DNA of 15,029 bases, taken from JAGVSR01 sp964458265 (GTDB lineage Bacteria; Pseudomonadota; Alphaproteobacteria; Rhizobiales; Hyphomicrobiaceae). Each line of letters starts with the position of its first letter. The stretch's first letter is position 1. Below the pieces are notes generated by a model, which saw only the letters and a program-made list of their open reading frames with translations, made no database searches and was not told where the DNA came from. The stretch lies in contig CAYWIF010000051.1 in NCBI GenBank assembly GCA_964458265.1, positions 1 through 15,029 on the forward strand, written 5' to 3'. Made by a program: the position numbers and the translations under genes. Below are positions 7,373-13,885 of the stretch, in pieces.

Positions 7373-7914
7373 GGGCCGGCCTCTGACTTCCCAGAGCCAG
7401 CGTCGGCGGCCGAGAGCTTGTTTTTCATCAGCCAGCGCACACCGCGCAACCACGCTTCGTCCGTGTTGCCCTGAATAACGACATTGCCCGCGCGCTTTAA
7501 TTTTCCACTGGCGACATCGATTTCCATGATGCGCATGTTGAGCAGCGTTTCAGACGCCTTGTCGACCAGGCCGGTATAGAGCACTTCGCCGTTCAGCTTC
7601 TTGGCGATGTCGACTTCGCAACCGTTGCAGTCGACAAACGGGGCGGCGTCTTCGATCTCCTTGGCGATCGACGTGGTGTCGATCAGCTCATGAACGCCGT
7701 CGTTGGACAGTATCTTGGCGAGTTCCTCGTTGATGGCTTTCAACCGCGCCTGTTCGGCGGGCGAGGGTTTGCCGGCGCCAATGAAAAAATCCTCTTCCTT
7801 CTTCTGAAGGACAAGATCGAACGGCAGCAGGACGGTTTTTTGAGCCGCGAGGGCACTGTGTGCGGTTGCCGCCACCAACATGGTTGCCAGCACTGCTATC
7901 AAGGCCCGTCTCAT
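7369..7914 (-). CDS. Secreted DUF3280/DUF2380-like protein (PQQ-dehydrogenase associated)
   Basis: The product is a periplasmic protein of 181 residues whose function I do not know. It has a clear signal peptide, MRRALIAVLATMLVAATAHSALA. The mature part has a VLLPFDLVLQKK strand, KAINEELAKIL, and a DCNGCEVDIAKKL segment with a CxxC pair, then GEVLYTGLVDKASE and a conserved tryptophan pair near WLRGVRWLM. These features fit the DUF3280/DUF2380 group, which I recall near PQQ-dependent dehydrogenase transport genes and in lut-type clusters. It is the first gene of the minus-strand operon. GGGAGG (7924-7919) precedes two adjacent ATGs; I chose 7914 over 7917 because the spacing is better (4 bases rather than 1). 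Confidence 0.72.
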   Translation of the reverse strand: MRRALIAVLATMLVAATAHSALAAQKTVLLPFDLVLQKKEEDFFIGAGKPSPAEQARLKAINEELAKILSNDGVHELIDTTSIAKEIEDAAPFVDCNGCEVDIAKKLNGEVLYTGLVDKASETLLNMRIMEIDVASGKLKRAGNVVIQGNTDEAWLRGVRWLMKNKLSAADAGSGKSEAGP

Positions 7915-8043
7915 CATGCCTCCCGATTCCTGACCGCTGCGCTTTACCGGCTCTGCCGGGGCGCGCGTGCCTTATTGAGCTTTCGACTTAACGTGGCAAT
8001 GGCCGTGGCAGATTGCGAGCAGACTTCCGCATTTTCACTATCA

Positions 8044-8057
8044 AATGTTATAACATT
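8044..8057. promoter_or_regulatory. Perfect 14-bp palindrome in the divergent promoter region, candidate operator
   Basis: AATGTTATAACATT is a perfect inverted repeat. It lies between the divergent DUF3280 and lut-type genes, about 130 bases from the minus-strand start and upstream of a plus-strand -10-like element. AT-rich dyads of the TGT-N4-ACA kind are typical binding sites of dimeric regulators. I saw no second copy in the window. The regulator is unknown. Bases 7918-8227 otherwise hold no gene that I can support. Confidence 0.45.
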
Positions 8058-8088
8058 CCCGCTACCCGTTTCGCCCCCGGCTTGACAT

Positions 8089-8122
8089 TTGGGTCAGGAT
8101 GCCGATTTCAGTATGGTATAAA
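8089..8122 (+). promoter_or_regulatory. Candidate promoter of the lut-like operon
   Basis: TTGGGT (8089-8094) and TATGGT (8112-8117) are separated by 17 bases, and TATAAA (8117-8122) overlaps the end of the -10. A start near 8124-8129 would put the downstream hairpin (8168-8189) in the leader. A better -35 match, TTGACA at 8082-8087, is present but is 24 bases from TATGGT. The element is weak by sequence alone; its position between divergent operons supports it. Confidence 0.35.
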
Positions 8123-8167
8123 GTAACAAAATGGAAACGCCTCGTGACGCAAGCCAACCCCGAGCCC

Positions 8168-8189
8168 ACCCCGCCAGAAATGGCGGGGT
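8168..8189 (+). promoter_or_regulatory. Strong hairpin with GAAA tetraloop in the leader or start region of the lut-like operon
   Basis: ACCCCGCCA and TGGCGGGGT pair perfectly over 9 bp around a GAAA loop, a stable GNRA-type loop. No T-run follows, so it is not a simple terminator. An in-frame ATG (8180-8182) spans the loop and stem, so folding would hide it. The hairpin may control translation or mRNA stability of the first lut-like gene, or simply lie in the untranslated leader if translation starts at GTG 8228. Confidence 0.5.
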
Positions 8190-8227
8190 ACAAGCCATTT
8201 AGGCCAGTCCTTAGCGCTGCTGCGGCA

Positions 8228-9484
8228 GTGAAATGGCGCCTTCCCCATTACCTGTTGGCTATCGCCGCGCTTACCGTTGCCGTTCCGGCGGTCGCTCAGC
8301 CTCCCCCTGCGTCGCCTGCCGCGGAGCCGGGCGCCAGCGAGGCCGCCGCCGACGTCAAGTCTCTGCCGATCCTGATGGTCCGGCAGTTGCGCCCGGATCG
8401 TCTGCCGCCGCTGTCGCTGCTCGATCTGCCGCCCAAGGACGACGGACTTGCCGGAGCGCGGCTTGCCATCGACGACAACAACACGACCGGACGCTTCTTG
8501 AAGCAGAACTTCGCACTTGAACTCATCGAGAGCGAAGACACGGCGGAACTGATCGCCGAAGCCAAGAAGAGAGTCGAAGGCGGCATCGGGTTCATCGTCA
8601 CGGATCTCGATGCCAAGCCGACGCTCGAACTGGCGGACGCGTTGAAGGGCCTCGATGCCGTCATTTTCAATGCGTCGGCACCGGACGAGAATATTCGCGA
8701 AGAAGACTGCCGGGCAAATCTGAAACATACAGCGCCGTCGCGCGCGATGTTGTCCGACGCCCTCGCTCAGTATCTCGCGTGGAAGCGGTGGGGAAATTGG
8801 GTGCTTGTTGTCGGGCCCGCGCCGCAGGACAAGGCTTTCGCGGAAGCGCTGCGCCGTTCCGCCCAACGCTTCGGCATGAAGATCGTCGAAGAGCGCACGT
8901 TCAATTACGATCCGGGCAGCCGCCGGTCGGACGGCGGGTTCGAACAGATTCAGCAGCAGATCCCGACGTTCACACAGAAGCTGCCCGAGCACGACGTGCT
9001 GGTTGTGGCGGACGAAGGGGAATTGTTCGGCGAGTATTTCCCGTATCGGACTTGGGACGCAAAACCCGTCGTGGGTACGGCCGGGCTTTATCCCACGAGT
9101 TGGCATCCGGCGATCGAATTGTGGGGCGGGACGCAGTTCCAGAACCGGTTCAAGCGGCTGGCCAATCGCAACATGCGGGCGCTCGACTACAATGCCTGGA
9201 TGGCCGTGCGGTCGATTGGAGAAGCCGCAACGCGCAAGCAGTCGGTGGAGCGCAAGCCGCTCATCGACTACATGCTGTCACCCGAATTCGAACTGGCCGC
9301 CTTCAAGGGCCGCAAGCTGACCTATCGCGCGTGGAACGGGCAGCTCCGCCAGCCGATCGTGCTCGCGACGGGAAAGATGCACGTAACGGTCTCGCCGCAG
9401 CCGGGCTTCCTGCATCAATTCACCGAACTCGACACGATGGGAATCGACAGACCCGAAACCAAATGCCGGGCGTATCAGAAGTGA
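8228..9484 (+). CDS. ABC-type substrate-binding protein, PQQ-dependent alcohol dehydrogenase system (LutA/PedA-like)
   Basis: The product is a 418-residue periplasmic protein with a branched-chain-amino-acid-receptor fold (Peripla_BP_6 type). It matches the family described as the substrate-binding protein of the PQQ-dependent alcohol dehydrogenase system: LPPLSLLDLPPKDDGLAGARLAIDDNNTTG after the signal (read as a region about residues 50-80), GIGFIVTDLDA, WVLVVGPAPQDKAFAEALRRSA, and the LWGGTQFQNRF and DYNAWMAVRSIGEA stretches near the C terminus. Related proteins belong to lanthanide uptake systems in methylotrophs. The start is uncertain: GTG 8228 gives a clean signal peptide (MKWRLPHYLLAIAALTV...AVAQ); ATG 8180 and ATG 8099 are in frame but lie in the hairpin and upstream of the -10 element. 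No start has a good ribosome binding site. Confidence 0.83.
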   Translation: MKWRLPHYLLAIAALTVAVPAVAQPPPASPAAEPGASEAAADVKSLPILMVRQLRPDRLPPLSLLDLPPKDDGLAGARLAIDDNNTTGRFLKQNFALELIESEDTAELIAEAKKRVEGGIGFIVTDLDAKPTLELADALKGLDAVIFNASAPDENIREEDCRANLKHTAPSRAMLSDALAQYLAWKRWGNWVLVVGPAPQDKAFAEALRRSAQRFGMKIVEERTFNYDPGSRRSDGGFEQIQQQIPTFTQKLPEHDVLVVADEGELFGEYFPYRTWDAKPVVGTAGLYPTSWHPAIELWGGTQFQNRFKRLANRNMRALDYNAWMAVRSIGEAATRKQSVERKPLIDYMLSPEFELAAFKGRKLTYRAWNGQLRQPIVLATGKMHVTVSPQPGFLHQFTELDTMGIDRPETKCRAYQK

Positions 9485-9546
9485 CGCGGTGGGCGCCCGC
9501 TCCGCCCGCCAACTTTCGGCCAACCCTCACGCCTTAGAGGATCGAC

Positions 9547-10566
9547 ATGACGTTTCTCAAGACCACAGCGGCGATCGCCGCGCTCTCGCTTACTTCCCTC
9601 GCGCTCGGCGCTAGCCCGGCGTCGGCATACAAGGTGTTTATTTCCAACGAAAAGGAAAACACCATCTCGGTCATCGACAGCGAGAAGATGGAAGTTATTC
9701 ACACCATCAAGACCGGCAACCGGCCGCGCGGCATCATTCTGTCGAAGGACGGCAAGTGGGTCATCGTTTGCACGTCGGACGACAACCGCATGCAGGTCTA
9801 TGACGCGGAGACGTTCCAATACGTGAAGGATCTGCCTTCCGGCCCCGATCCGGAATTGCCTATCCTGCATACGTCAGGCAATCCGCTGTACGTCTCGAAC
9901 GAAGACGACAACCTCGTCACCGTCGTCGACATCTTCAAAGGAACCATCATCACGGACGTTCCCGTCGGTGTGGAACCGGAGGGCATGGGCATGAGCCCGG
10001 ACGGCAAGGTTCTCGTCAACACGTCCGAGACGACGAACATGGCGCACTTCATCACGACGGACGGCTATAAGAATTTCGACAACGTGCTCGTCGACAACCG
10101 GCCGCGCGTGGCGGAGTTCAAGAGCGACGGATCGGAAGTTTGGGTGTCGGCGGAGATCGGCGGCACGGTGACGATCATCGATCCCGCCGACCGCAAGATC
10201 AAGGGCAAGATCACCTTCGAAATCCAGGGCATTACAAAGGATGCCATCCAGCCGGTCGGCGTCCGGTTCAACCAGGATAACTCGAAGGCCTATGTTGCGC
10301 TCGGGCCGGCTAACCGCGTCGCCGTGATCGATGCCAAAACCTACAAGGTCGAGAAGTATATCCTCGTCGGCCAGCGCGTATGGAACCTCGGATTTACGCC
10401 CGACTTCAAACTGCTGTTTGCGACCAACGGCACATCGAACGACGTGACCGTGATCGACGCCGCCTCGGACAAGGCGCTCAAGTCAATCAAGACCGGGCGC
10501 TATCCTTGGGGCGTGGTCTCCGGATTGACACCGGTGAAGGCCGCCGACACCAGCGCGCCGAAGTAA
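9547..10566 (+). CDS. YVTN beta-propeller protein, PQQ-dependent catabolism-associated
   Basis: The product is a 339-residue periplasmic protein with a signal peptide ending ASPASA before YKVFISNEKENTISVID. The mature part is a chain of YVTN-type blades: repeats with the pattern V(Y/F)V(S/A)N...(N/T)V(T/S)VID, then T-T-GxxPxG(I/V), about seven in all. Clear copies are at residues about 28-75, 110-150 and 285-335. This fits the PQQ-dependent catabolism-associated beta-propeller family, which sits with the ATPase and ABC-2 permease found here; its role (scaffold, redox or metal chaperone) is not known to me. AGAGGA (9536-9541) lies 5 bases before the ATG. A terminator follows at 10576, so this gene may be expressed more than the ABC genes after it. 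Confidence 0.88.
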   Translation: MTFLKTTAAIAALSLTSLALGASPASAYKVFISNEKENTISVIDSEKMEVIHTIKTGNRPRGIILSKDGKWVIVCTSDDNRMQVYDAETFQYVKDLPSGPDPELPILHTSGNPLYVSNEDDNLVTVVDIFKGTIITDVPVGVEPEGMGMSPDGKVLVNTSETTNMAHFITTDGYKNFDNVLVDNRPRVAEFKSDGSEVWVSAEIGGTVTIIDPADRKIKGKITFEIQGITKDAIQPVGVRFNQDNSKAYVALGPANRVAVIDAKTYKVEKYILVGQRVWNLGFTPDFKLLFATNGTSNDVTVIDAASDKALKSIKTGRYPWGVVSGLTPVKAADTSAPK

Positions 10567-10575
10567 GCGACAATT

Positions 10576-10601
10576 GCGCCGGGGAAATCCCCGGCGCTTT
10601 T
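10576..10601 (+). terminator. Intrinsic terminator between the beta-propeller gene and the ABC ATPase gene
   Basis: GCGCCGGGG (10576-10584) and CCCCGGCGC (10589-10597) pair perfectly over 9 bp with an AAAT loop, followed by TTTT (10598-10601). It starts 9 bases after the TAA of the beta-propeller gene. It is likely to end or attenuate transcription from the upstream part of the cluster. The short T-run suggests partial read-through. Confidence 0.82.
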
Positions 10602-10645
10602 CGCGTCCGATCCGGCTTCCAGGGCCCAACGATAAGAGGTTTCCG

Positions 10646-11440
10646 TTGACGACAGTACTCACTCAAGACACGGCCAATGCGGCATCGGAAGCGGCGGCCG
10701 ATGCTCTCGTCGTCAACGGCGTCAGTCACCGGTTCGGCGACAAGCAAGTGCTCGACAAGGTTTCGCTATCGGTGGCGCGGGGGGCGTTCACGGTCCTGCT
10801 CGGCCTCAACGGTGCCGGAAAGTCGACGCTGTTCGCGCTGATCACACGCCTCTATGACAATGTCTCCGGCGAGATCCGAATTCTCGGGCACGATGTGCGG
10901 CGCCGGCCCACCGCCGCGCTGCAGCAGCTCGGCGTCGTCTTTCAAAGCCGGACGCTCGACAGCGATCTGACGCTGGAGCAGAACCTGTTCTACCACGCGG
11001 CCCTCCACGGCATCCGCAAAGCCGATGCCAAGGTGCGCGCGGCCGAAGCGCTTACGACAGTGGGGCTGGCCGACCGGGCGCACGAAAAGATCCGGAATCT
11101 ATCCGGCGGGCAGGCCCGGCGCGTTGAGATCGCGCGCTCGCTTCTGCACCGTCCGGGATTGCTGCTGCTCGACGAGGCGACCGTCGGCCTTGACATCGGT
11201 TCGCGCGAAAGCGTCCTGTCGATCGTGCGCGGACTGGTCGAACGGCAGGGGCTCGGCGTTTTGTGGGCCACGCACCTCATCGATGAAATCGCGCCGACGG
11301 ATCGCGTGGTCGTGATGCACAAGGGCCGGATACTCTACACAGGCTCAGTCCCAGGGCTGTTGCAAGCCACCGGTCAGGCCAACGTCCGCGAAGCCTTCCG
11401 GTCGATGACCGGAACAGACGACTCCGCGGAGGCGGCATGA
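10646..11440 (+). CDS. lutE: ABC transporter ATP-binding protein, PQQ-dependent alcohol dehydrogenase / lanthanide transport type
   Basis: The product is a 264-residue cytoplasmic ATPase of the DrrA/CcmA-like (ABC-2) branch. Walker A is GLNGAGKST (53-61), the Q-loop is VVFQSRTLD (97-105), the signature LSGGQ is at 152-156, Walker B is LLLLDEA (172-178), and the H-loop is H210. The family is the PQQ-dependent alcohol dehydrogenase system ATPase (PedB in Pseudomonas, LutE in Methylorubrum), linked to lanthanide transport. The start is a TTG at 10646, with AGAGG (10635-10639) 6 bases upstream; an upstream in-frame extension would run into the terminator. The stop overlaps the permease start as ATGA. 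Confidence 0.85.
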   Translation: MTTVLTQDTANAASEAAADALVVNGVSHRFGDKQVLDKVSLSVARGAFTVLLGLNGAGKSTLFALITRLYDNVSGEIRILGHDVRRRPTAALQQLGVVFQSRTLDSDLTLEQNLFYHAALHGIRKADAKVRAAEALTTVGLADRAHEKIRNLSGGQARRVEIARSLLHRPGLLLLDEATVGLDIGSRESVLSIVRGLVERQGLGVLWATHLIDEIAPTDRVVVMHKGRILYTGSVPGLLQATGQANVREAFRSMTGTDDSAEAA

Positions 11441-12399
11441 ACGTCGACATTCCCATGCGCTCGTTTGAAGCGCGCGCGCCGCGCCGGCATGGGCTTGGTG
11501 CCTATGGCGCCTGCTTTCGCGGCATCGTGTGGCGCGAGGTTTTGCGGTTTCTCTATCAGCGCGAGCGCTTTTTCTCGGCACTGGTGCGGCCGCTGGTGTG
11601 GCTCTTCATTTTCGCGGCGGGATTCCGGCAGGTTCTCGGCGTCTCGATCATTCCGCCCTATACGACCTACGTGTTGTACGAGACGTTCATCACGCCGGGG
11701 CTGATCGGCATGATCCTGCTGTTCAACGCGATGCAGTCGTCGCTGTCGATGGTCTATGACAGGGAAACGGGTGCGATGCGCACGCTACTGGTGGCGCCGT
11801 TTCCACGTTCCTTTCTGCTGCTGTCAAAACTCATCGGCGGCGTGGCCGTGGCCGTGTTGCAGGTCTATACGTTCCTGGTCATCGCGTACCTCTGGGATAT
11901 CGTTCCGCCCTGGTACGGCTACATCACGGTACTGCCCGCGCTGCTGCTCTCGGGACTGATGCTGGGCGCGCTGGCGCTGCTGATGTCTTCGTTAATCCGG
12001 CAGCTTGAGAATTTCGCGGGCGTGATGAACTTCGTCATTTTCCCGATGTTTTTTGCCTCGTCCGCGCTTTATCCACTCTGGCGCATTCGCGAGGGCAGCC
12101 CGCTGCTCTATGAAATCGCGAGATTCAATCCGTTCACGCACGCCGTCGAACTGGTTCGTTTCGCGCTCTACGGCGAGATCGGCGCGAAAATCGACCCGAC
12201 GATGACCCCGGTTCAGGCCGGTGTCAGCCTCGATGGCGTTCTCATCCCCCTCGCATCGGGTGAGCTGCTTGATCTCACCCATCTGGTCGTCGTCGTGACC
12301 TGCACCGTCCTGTTCCTGGGAGCGGCGGTTTTTGCCTACAATCCGTCGAAGGGCCTCATCGCCAGGCGCGGCGGACCGGGCGGCGGTAACGCTGGTTAA
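11437..12399 (+). CDS. lutF: ABC-2 type permease, PQQ-dependent alcohol dehydrogenase / lanthanide transport type
   Basis: The product is a 320-residue inner-membrane protein with about six hydrophobic segments: about 49-66, 82-104, 125-146, 155-185, 190-212 and 283-300. The N-terminal part to residue 45 is cytoplasmic and basic, with WREVLRFLYQRERFFSALVRP before the first helix. The fold is ABC-2, the type usually seen in exporters. The family includes the PedC permease and LutF of Methylorubrum. It is translationally coupled to the ATPase by a 4-base overlap. Its real direction of transport is not settled by the sequence. Confidence 0.86.
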   Translation: MNVDIPMRSFEARAPRRHGLGAYGACFRGIVWREVLRFLYQRERFFSALVRPLVWLFIFAAGFRQVLGVSIIPPYTTYVLYETFITPGLIGMILLFNAMQSSLSMVYDRETGAMRTLLVAPFPRSFLLLSKLIGGVAVAVLQVYTFLVIAYLWDIVPPWYGYITVLPALLLSGLMLGALALLMSSLIRQLENFAGVMNFVIFPMFFASSALYPLWRIREGSPLLYEIARFNPFTHAVELVRFALYGEIGAKIDPTMTPVQAGVSLDGVLIPLASGELLDLTHLVVVVTCTVLFLGAAVFAYNPSKGLIARRGGPGGGNAG

Positions 12400-12503
12400 A
12401 GTGGCCGATCTTTAATCTTGAAAGGCACGCACCCACGTGAGATGCAGCGGGAAATGATCCCGGCGATCATGATAAGAAAAGCTGAGTTGGAAAGGAAGCT
12501 TTG

Positions 12504-13145
12504 ATGATGATGCGTAACACCTTCAAAGCGGCACTGTTGGCGACAGCCGGACTCTTTGCGCTTTCGACGGGCACAATGTCCGCCGTCGACCCGAAAAATC
12601 CGGACTGGCCGTGCGTCCAGAAGAAGGTCGAAAACCTCTCGGTCACGGCCATCTGGGACGGGCCTTCGATCGAGGAGCACAAGCAATGGTTCAGCGCGGA
12701 AAAAATTCCGGCCATTGTGACGAAGCTCGCCTCGCGACGCGTGCCCTTGGAGAAGGCCACAGCGGCGGTCGACGAATTTGCAGCGTCGGTTCCGGAGGCT
12801 GACCGCGACGCTCAGTTGACCAAGTTGTTTGCCGGCCTTTTCGACACGGTGAACACGCAGCGCCGCGGTATCATCAACGGTATCGAGAAGTACCAGCGTT
12901 CACAGAAGGCGCGCGCCGCCGAATTGGAACAGCAGGGCGTCAATCTCGCCGAGCTCAAGGGCGACATCGTCGTTGACGACACCGCCGCTGTTCCCGAGAG
13001 CGAGGAAGAACAGAAGCTCTACTGGGCGGGCCGGATCTTCCAGGAGCGGCAGTCGAATATTCCGATTGCGTGCGAACTGCCCGCGCTGCTGGAAGAGCGC
13101 CTGTTCGCGCTCTCGCGGCACATCCGTTCGAAGATGTCCAAATAA
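12504..13145 (+). CDS. Small secreted protein at the end of the lut-like operon (LutG-like by position)
   Basis: The product is a 213-residue periplasmic protein that I recognise only by context. The signal peptide is about residues 1-27 (MMMRNTFKAALLATAGLFAL...). The mature part begins DPKNPDWPCVQKKV, then WDGPSIEEHKQWF, and is mostly helical, with an acidic stretch at 154-169 (DIVVDDTAAVPESEEE). C37 and C190 could form a disulfide. It holds no classical EF-hand. The gene is the last of the operon, 104 bases after lutF. GGAAAGGA (12489-12496) precedes three ATGs (12504, 12507, 12510) and a TTG at 12501; 12504 is chosen for spacing. A terminator follows at 13173. Confidence 0.7.
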   Translation: MMMRNTFKAALLATAGLFALSTGTMSAVDPKNPDWPCVQKKVENLSVTAIWDGPSIEEHKQWFSAEKIPAIVTKLASRRVPLEKATAAVDEFAASVPEADRDAQLTKLFAGLFDTVNTQRRGIINGIEKYQRSQKARAAELEQQGVNLAELKGDIVVDDTAAVPESEEEQKLYWAGRIFQERQSNIPIACELPALLEERLFALSRHIRSKMSK

Positions 13146-13172
13146 CGCTTCGCGCCAAACCTGAATAGCAAT

Positions 13173-13210
13173 CGCCGCGCCTGGCAACGAGCGCGGCGTT
13201 TCGCTTTTTT
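13173..13210 (+). terminator. Intrinsic terminator closing the lut-like operon
   Basis: CGCCGCGC (13173-13180) pairs perfectly with GCGCGGCG (13191-13198) around a 10-base loop, followed by a T-rich run ending in six Ts (13205-13210). It begins 28 bases after the last plus-strand stop and lies 16 bases from the stop of the converging minus-strand gene. It has no T-run on the minus strand, so it serves mainly the plus strand. Confidence 0.8.
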
Positions 13211-13225
13211 ACATGACGATAGAGC

Positions 13226-13873
13226 TCACGGGACGGGCGTCGCGGGCGTCAGATCGTTGCCGATGTCCTGCCAGCCGTCCGTCCCTTCCGGAAACCATTT
13301 AACGGACGTGTAGCCCCAAGACAGCGCCCGCTTTGCCGCGTTCCAGGACATCCAGCAGTCCTTCAGGCAGAAAACGACGATCGGCTTGGCCTTGTCGTTG
13401 CCGGTGAGCTTTTCGAGCCGTGTTCGGAAATAGCTTTCGAATTCGGGCGACAGCACACCGTAGCCGACGTTCGGCAGCCAGTGCGCGCCCGGGATGGAGG
13501 CATGGGGCGGATCGCGCCAGATGGTGCCTGCCGGCAAGTTGGGAGGCTTGGGCGCGCGCGGATAAACGTCGATGAACACCGCAGCGTTGTTGTTTATCAG
13601 GCGTTCCGCTGCATCCGGATCGATGACGGTTGCTCCCTTCAGCGTGCGGGGGACGGGCATCCGATAGCCGTCCGTGCGGTAATCCGGCGGCTCGGGCACC
13701 TCGCCCTTGACCACCGGAGGCGTCATCAATTTCGGCTCGACGTGAGGGGCCTCGGCGCGCGACGGCAAATTCCATGCGGCCAAGCACAGCGATGCGGTCG
13801 CGAACGCAAGAACGCGGCCGGCGAAATGTATCGCCGGCCGCGCGCGCTGACTTTCTTTCGGTCGCAAGCCCAT
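13226..13873 (-). CDS. Rhodanese-like PQQ-dependent catabolism-associated CXXCW-motif protein
   Basis: The product is a 215-residue exported protein. A long N terminus with basic residues (1-20) precedes a hydrophobic signal (about 20-36, RVLAFATASLCLAAW) and the PSRAEA junction. Then comes a proline-rich linker and a rhodanese-type domain (about 80-205). In VVFCLKDCWMSWNAAKRA the cysteines are C169 and C173, followed by W174. The spacing is CxxxCW, although the family is named for CXXCW. The family accompanies PQQ-dependent alcohol and methanol dehydrogenases; the substrate is unknown. It lies 12 bases after xoxJ on the same strand and probably shares its transcript. The ribosome binding site is weak. 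Confidence 0.85.
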   Translation of the reverse strand: MGLRPKESQRARPAIHFAGRVLAFATASLCLAAWNLPSRAEAPHVEPKLMTPPVVKGEVPEPPDYRTDGYRMPVPRTLKGATVIDPDAAERLINNNAAVFIDVYPRAPKPPNLPAGTIWRDPPHASIPGAHWLPNVGYGVLSPEFESYFRTRLEKLTGNDKAKPIVVFCLKDCWMSWNAAKRALSWGYTSVKWFPEGTDGWQDIGNDLTPATPVP

Positions 13874-13885
13874 GGCGGGACGATG

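Noticed and set aside
8082..8087. Perfect TTGACA as -35 box for the lut-like operon
   Set aside because: The nearest acceptable -10 elements are 24 and 29 bases away, too far for a standard promoter, and the sequence 17 bases downstream (ATTTCA) is poor.
8099..8227. N-terminal extension of the binding-protein gene from ATG 8099
   Set aside because: The start sits directly after its only purine-rich stretch, lies upstream of the likely -10 element, and would put 43 residues before a complete signal peptide. It remains possible but is less likely than 8180 or 8228.
12418..12446. Separate promoter before the last lut-like gene (TTGAAA at 12418)
   Set aside because: The sequence 17 bases downstream (GATGCA) is not a credible -10, so the gene is left as part of the upstream operon.
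12657..13010. EF-hand or lanmodulin-like metal site in the last lut-like gene product
   Set aside because: The acidic segment lacks the 12-residue Dx(D/N)xDG loop pattern of EF-hands, and no repeats of such a loop are present.
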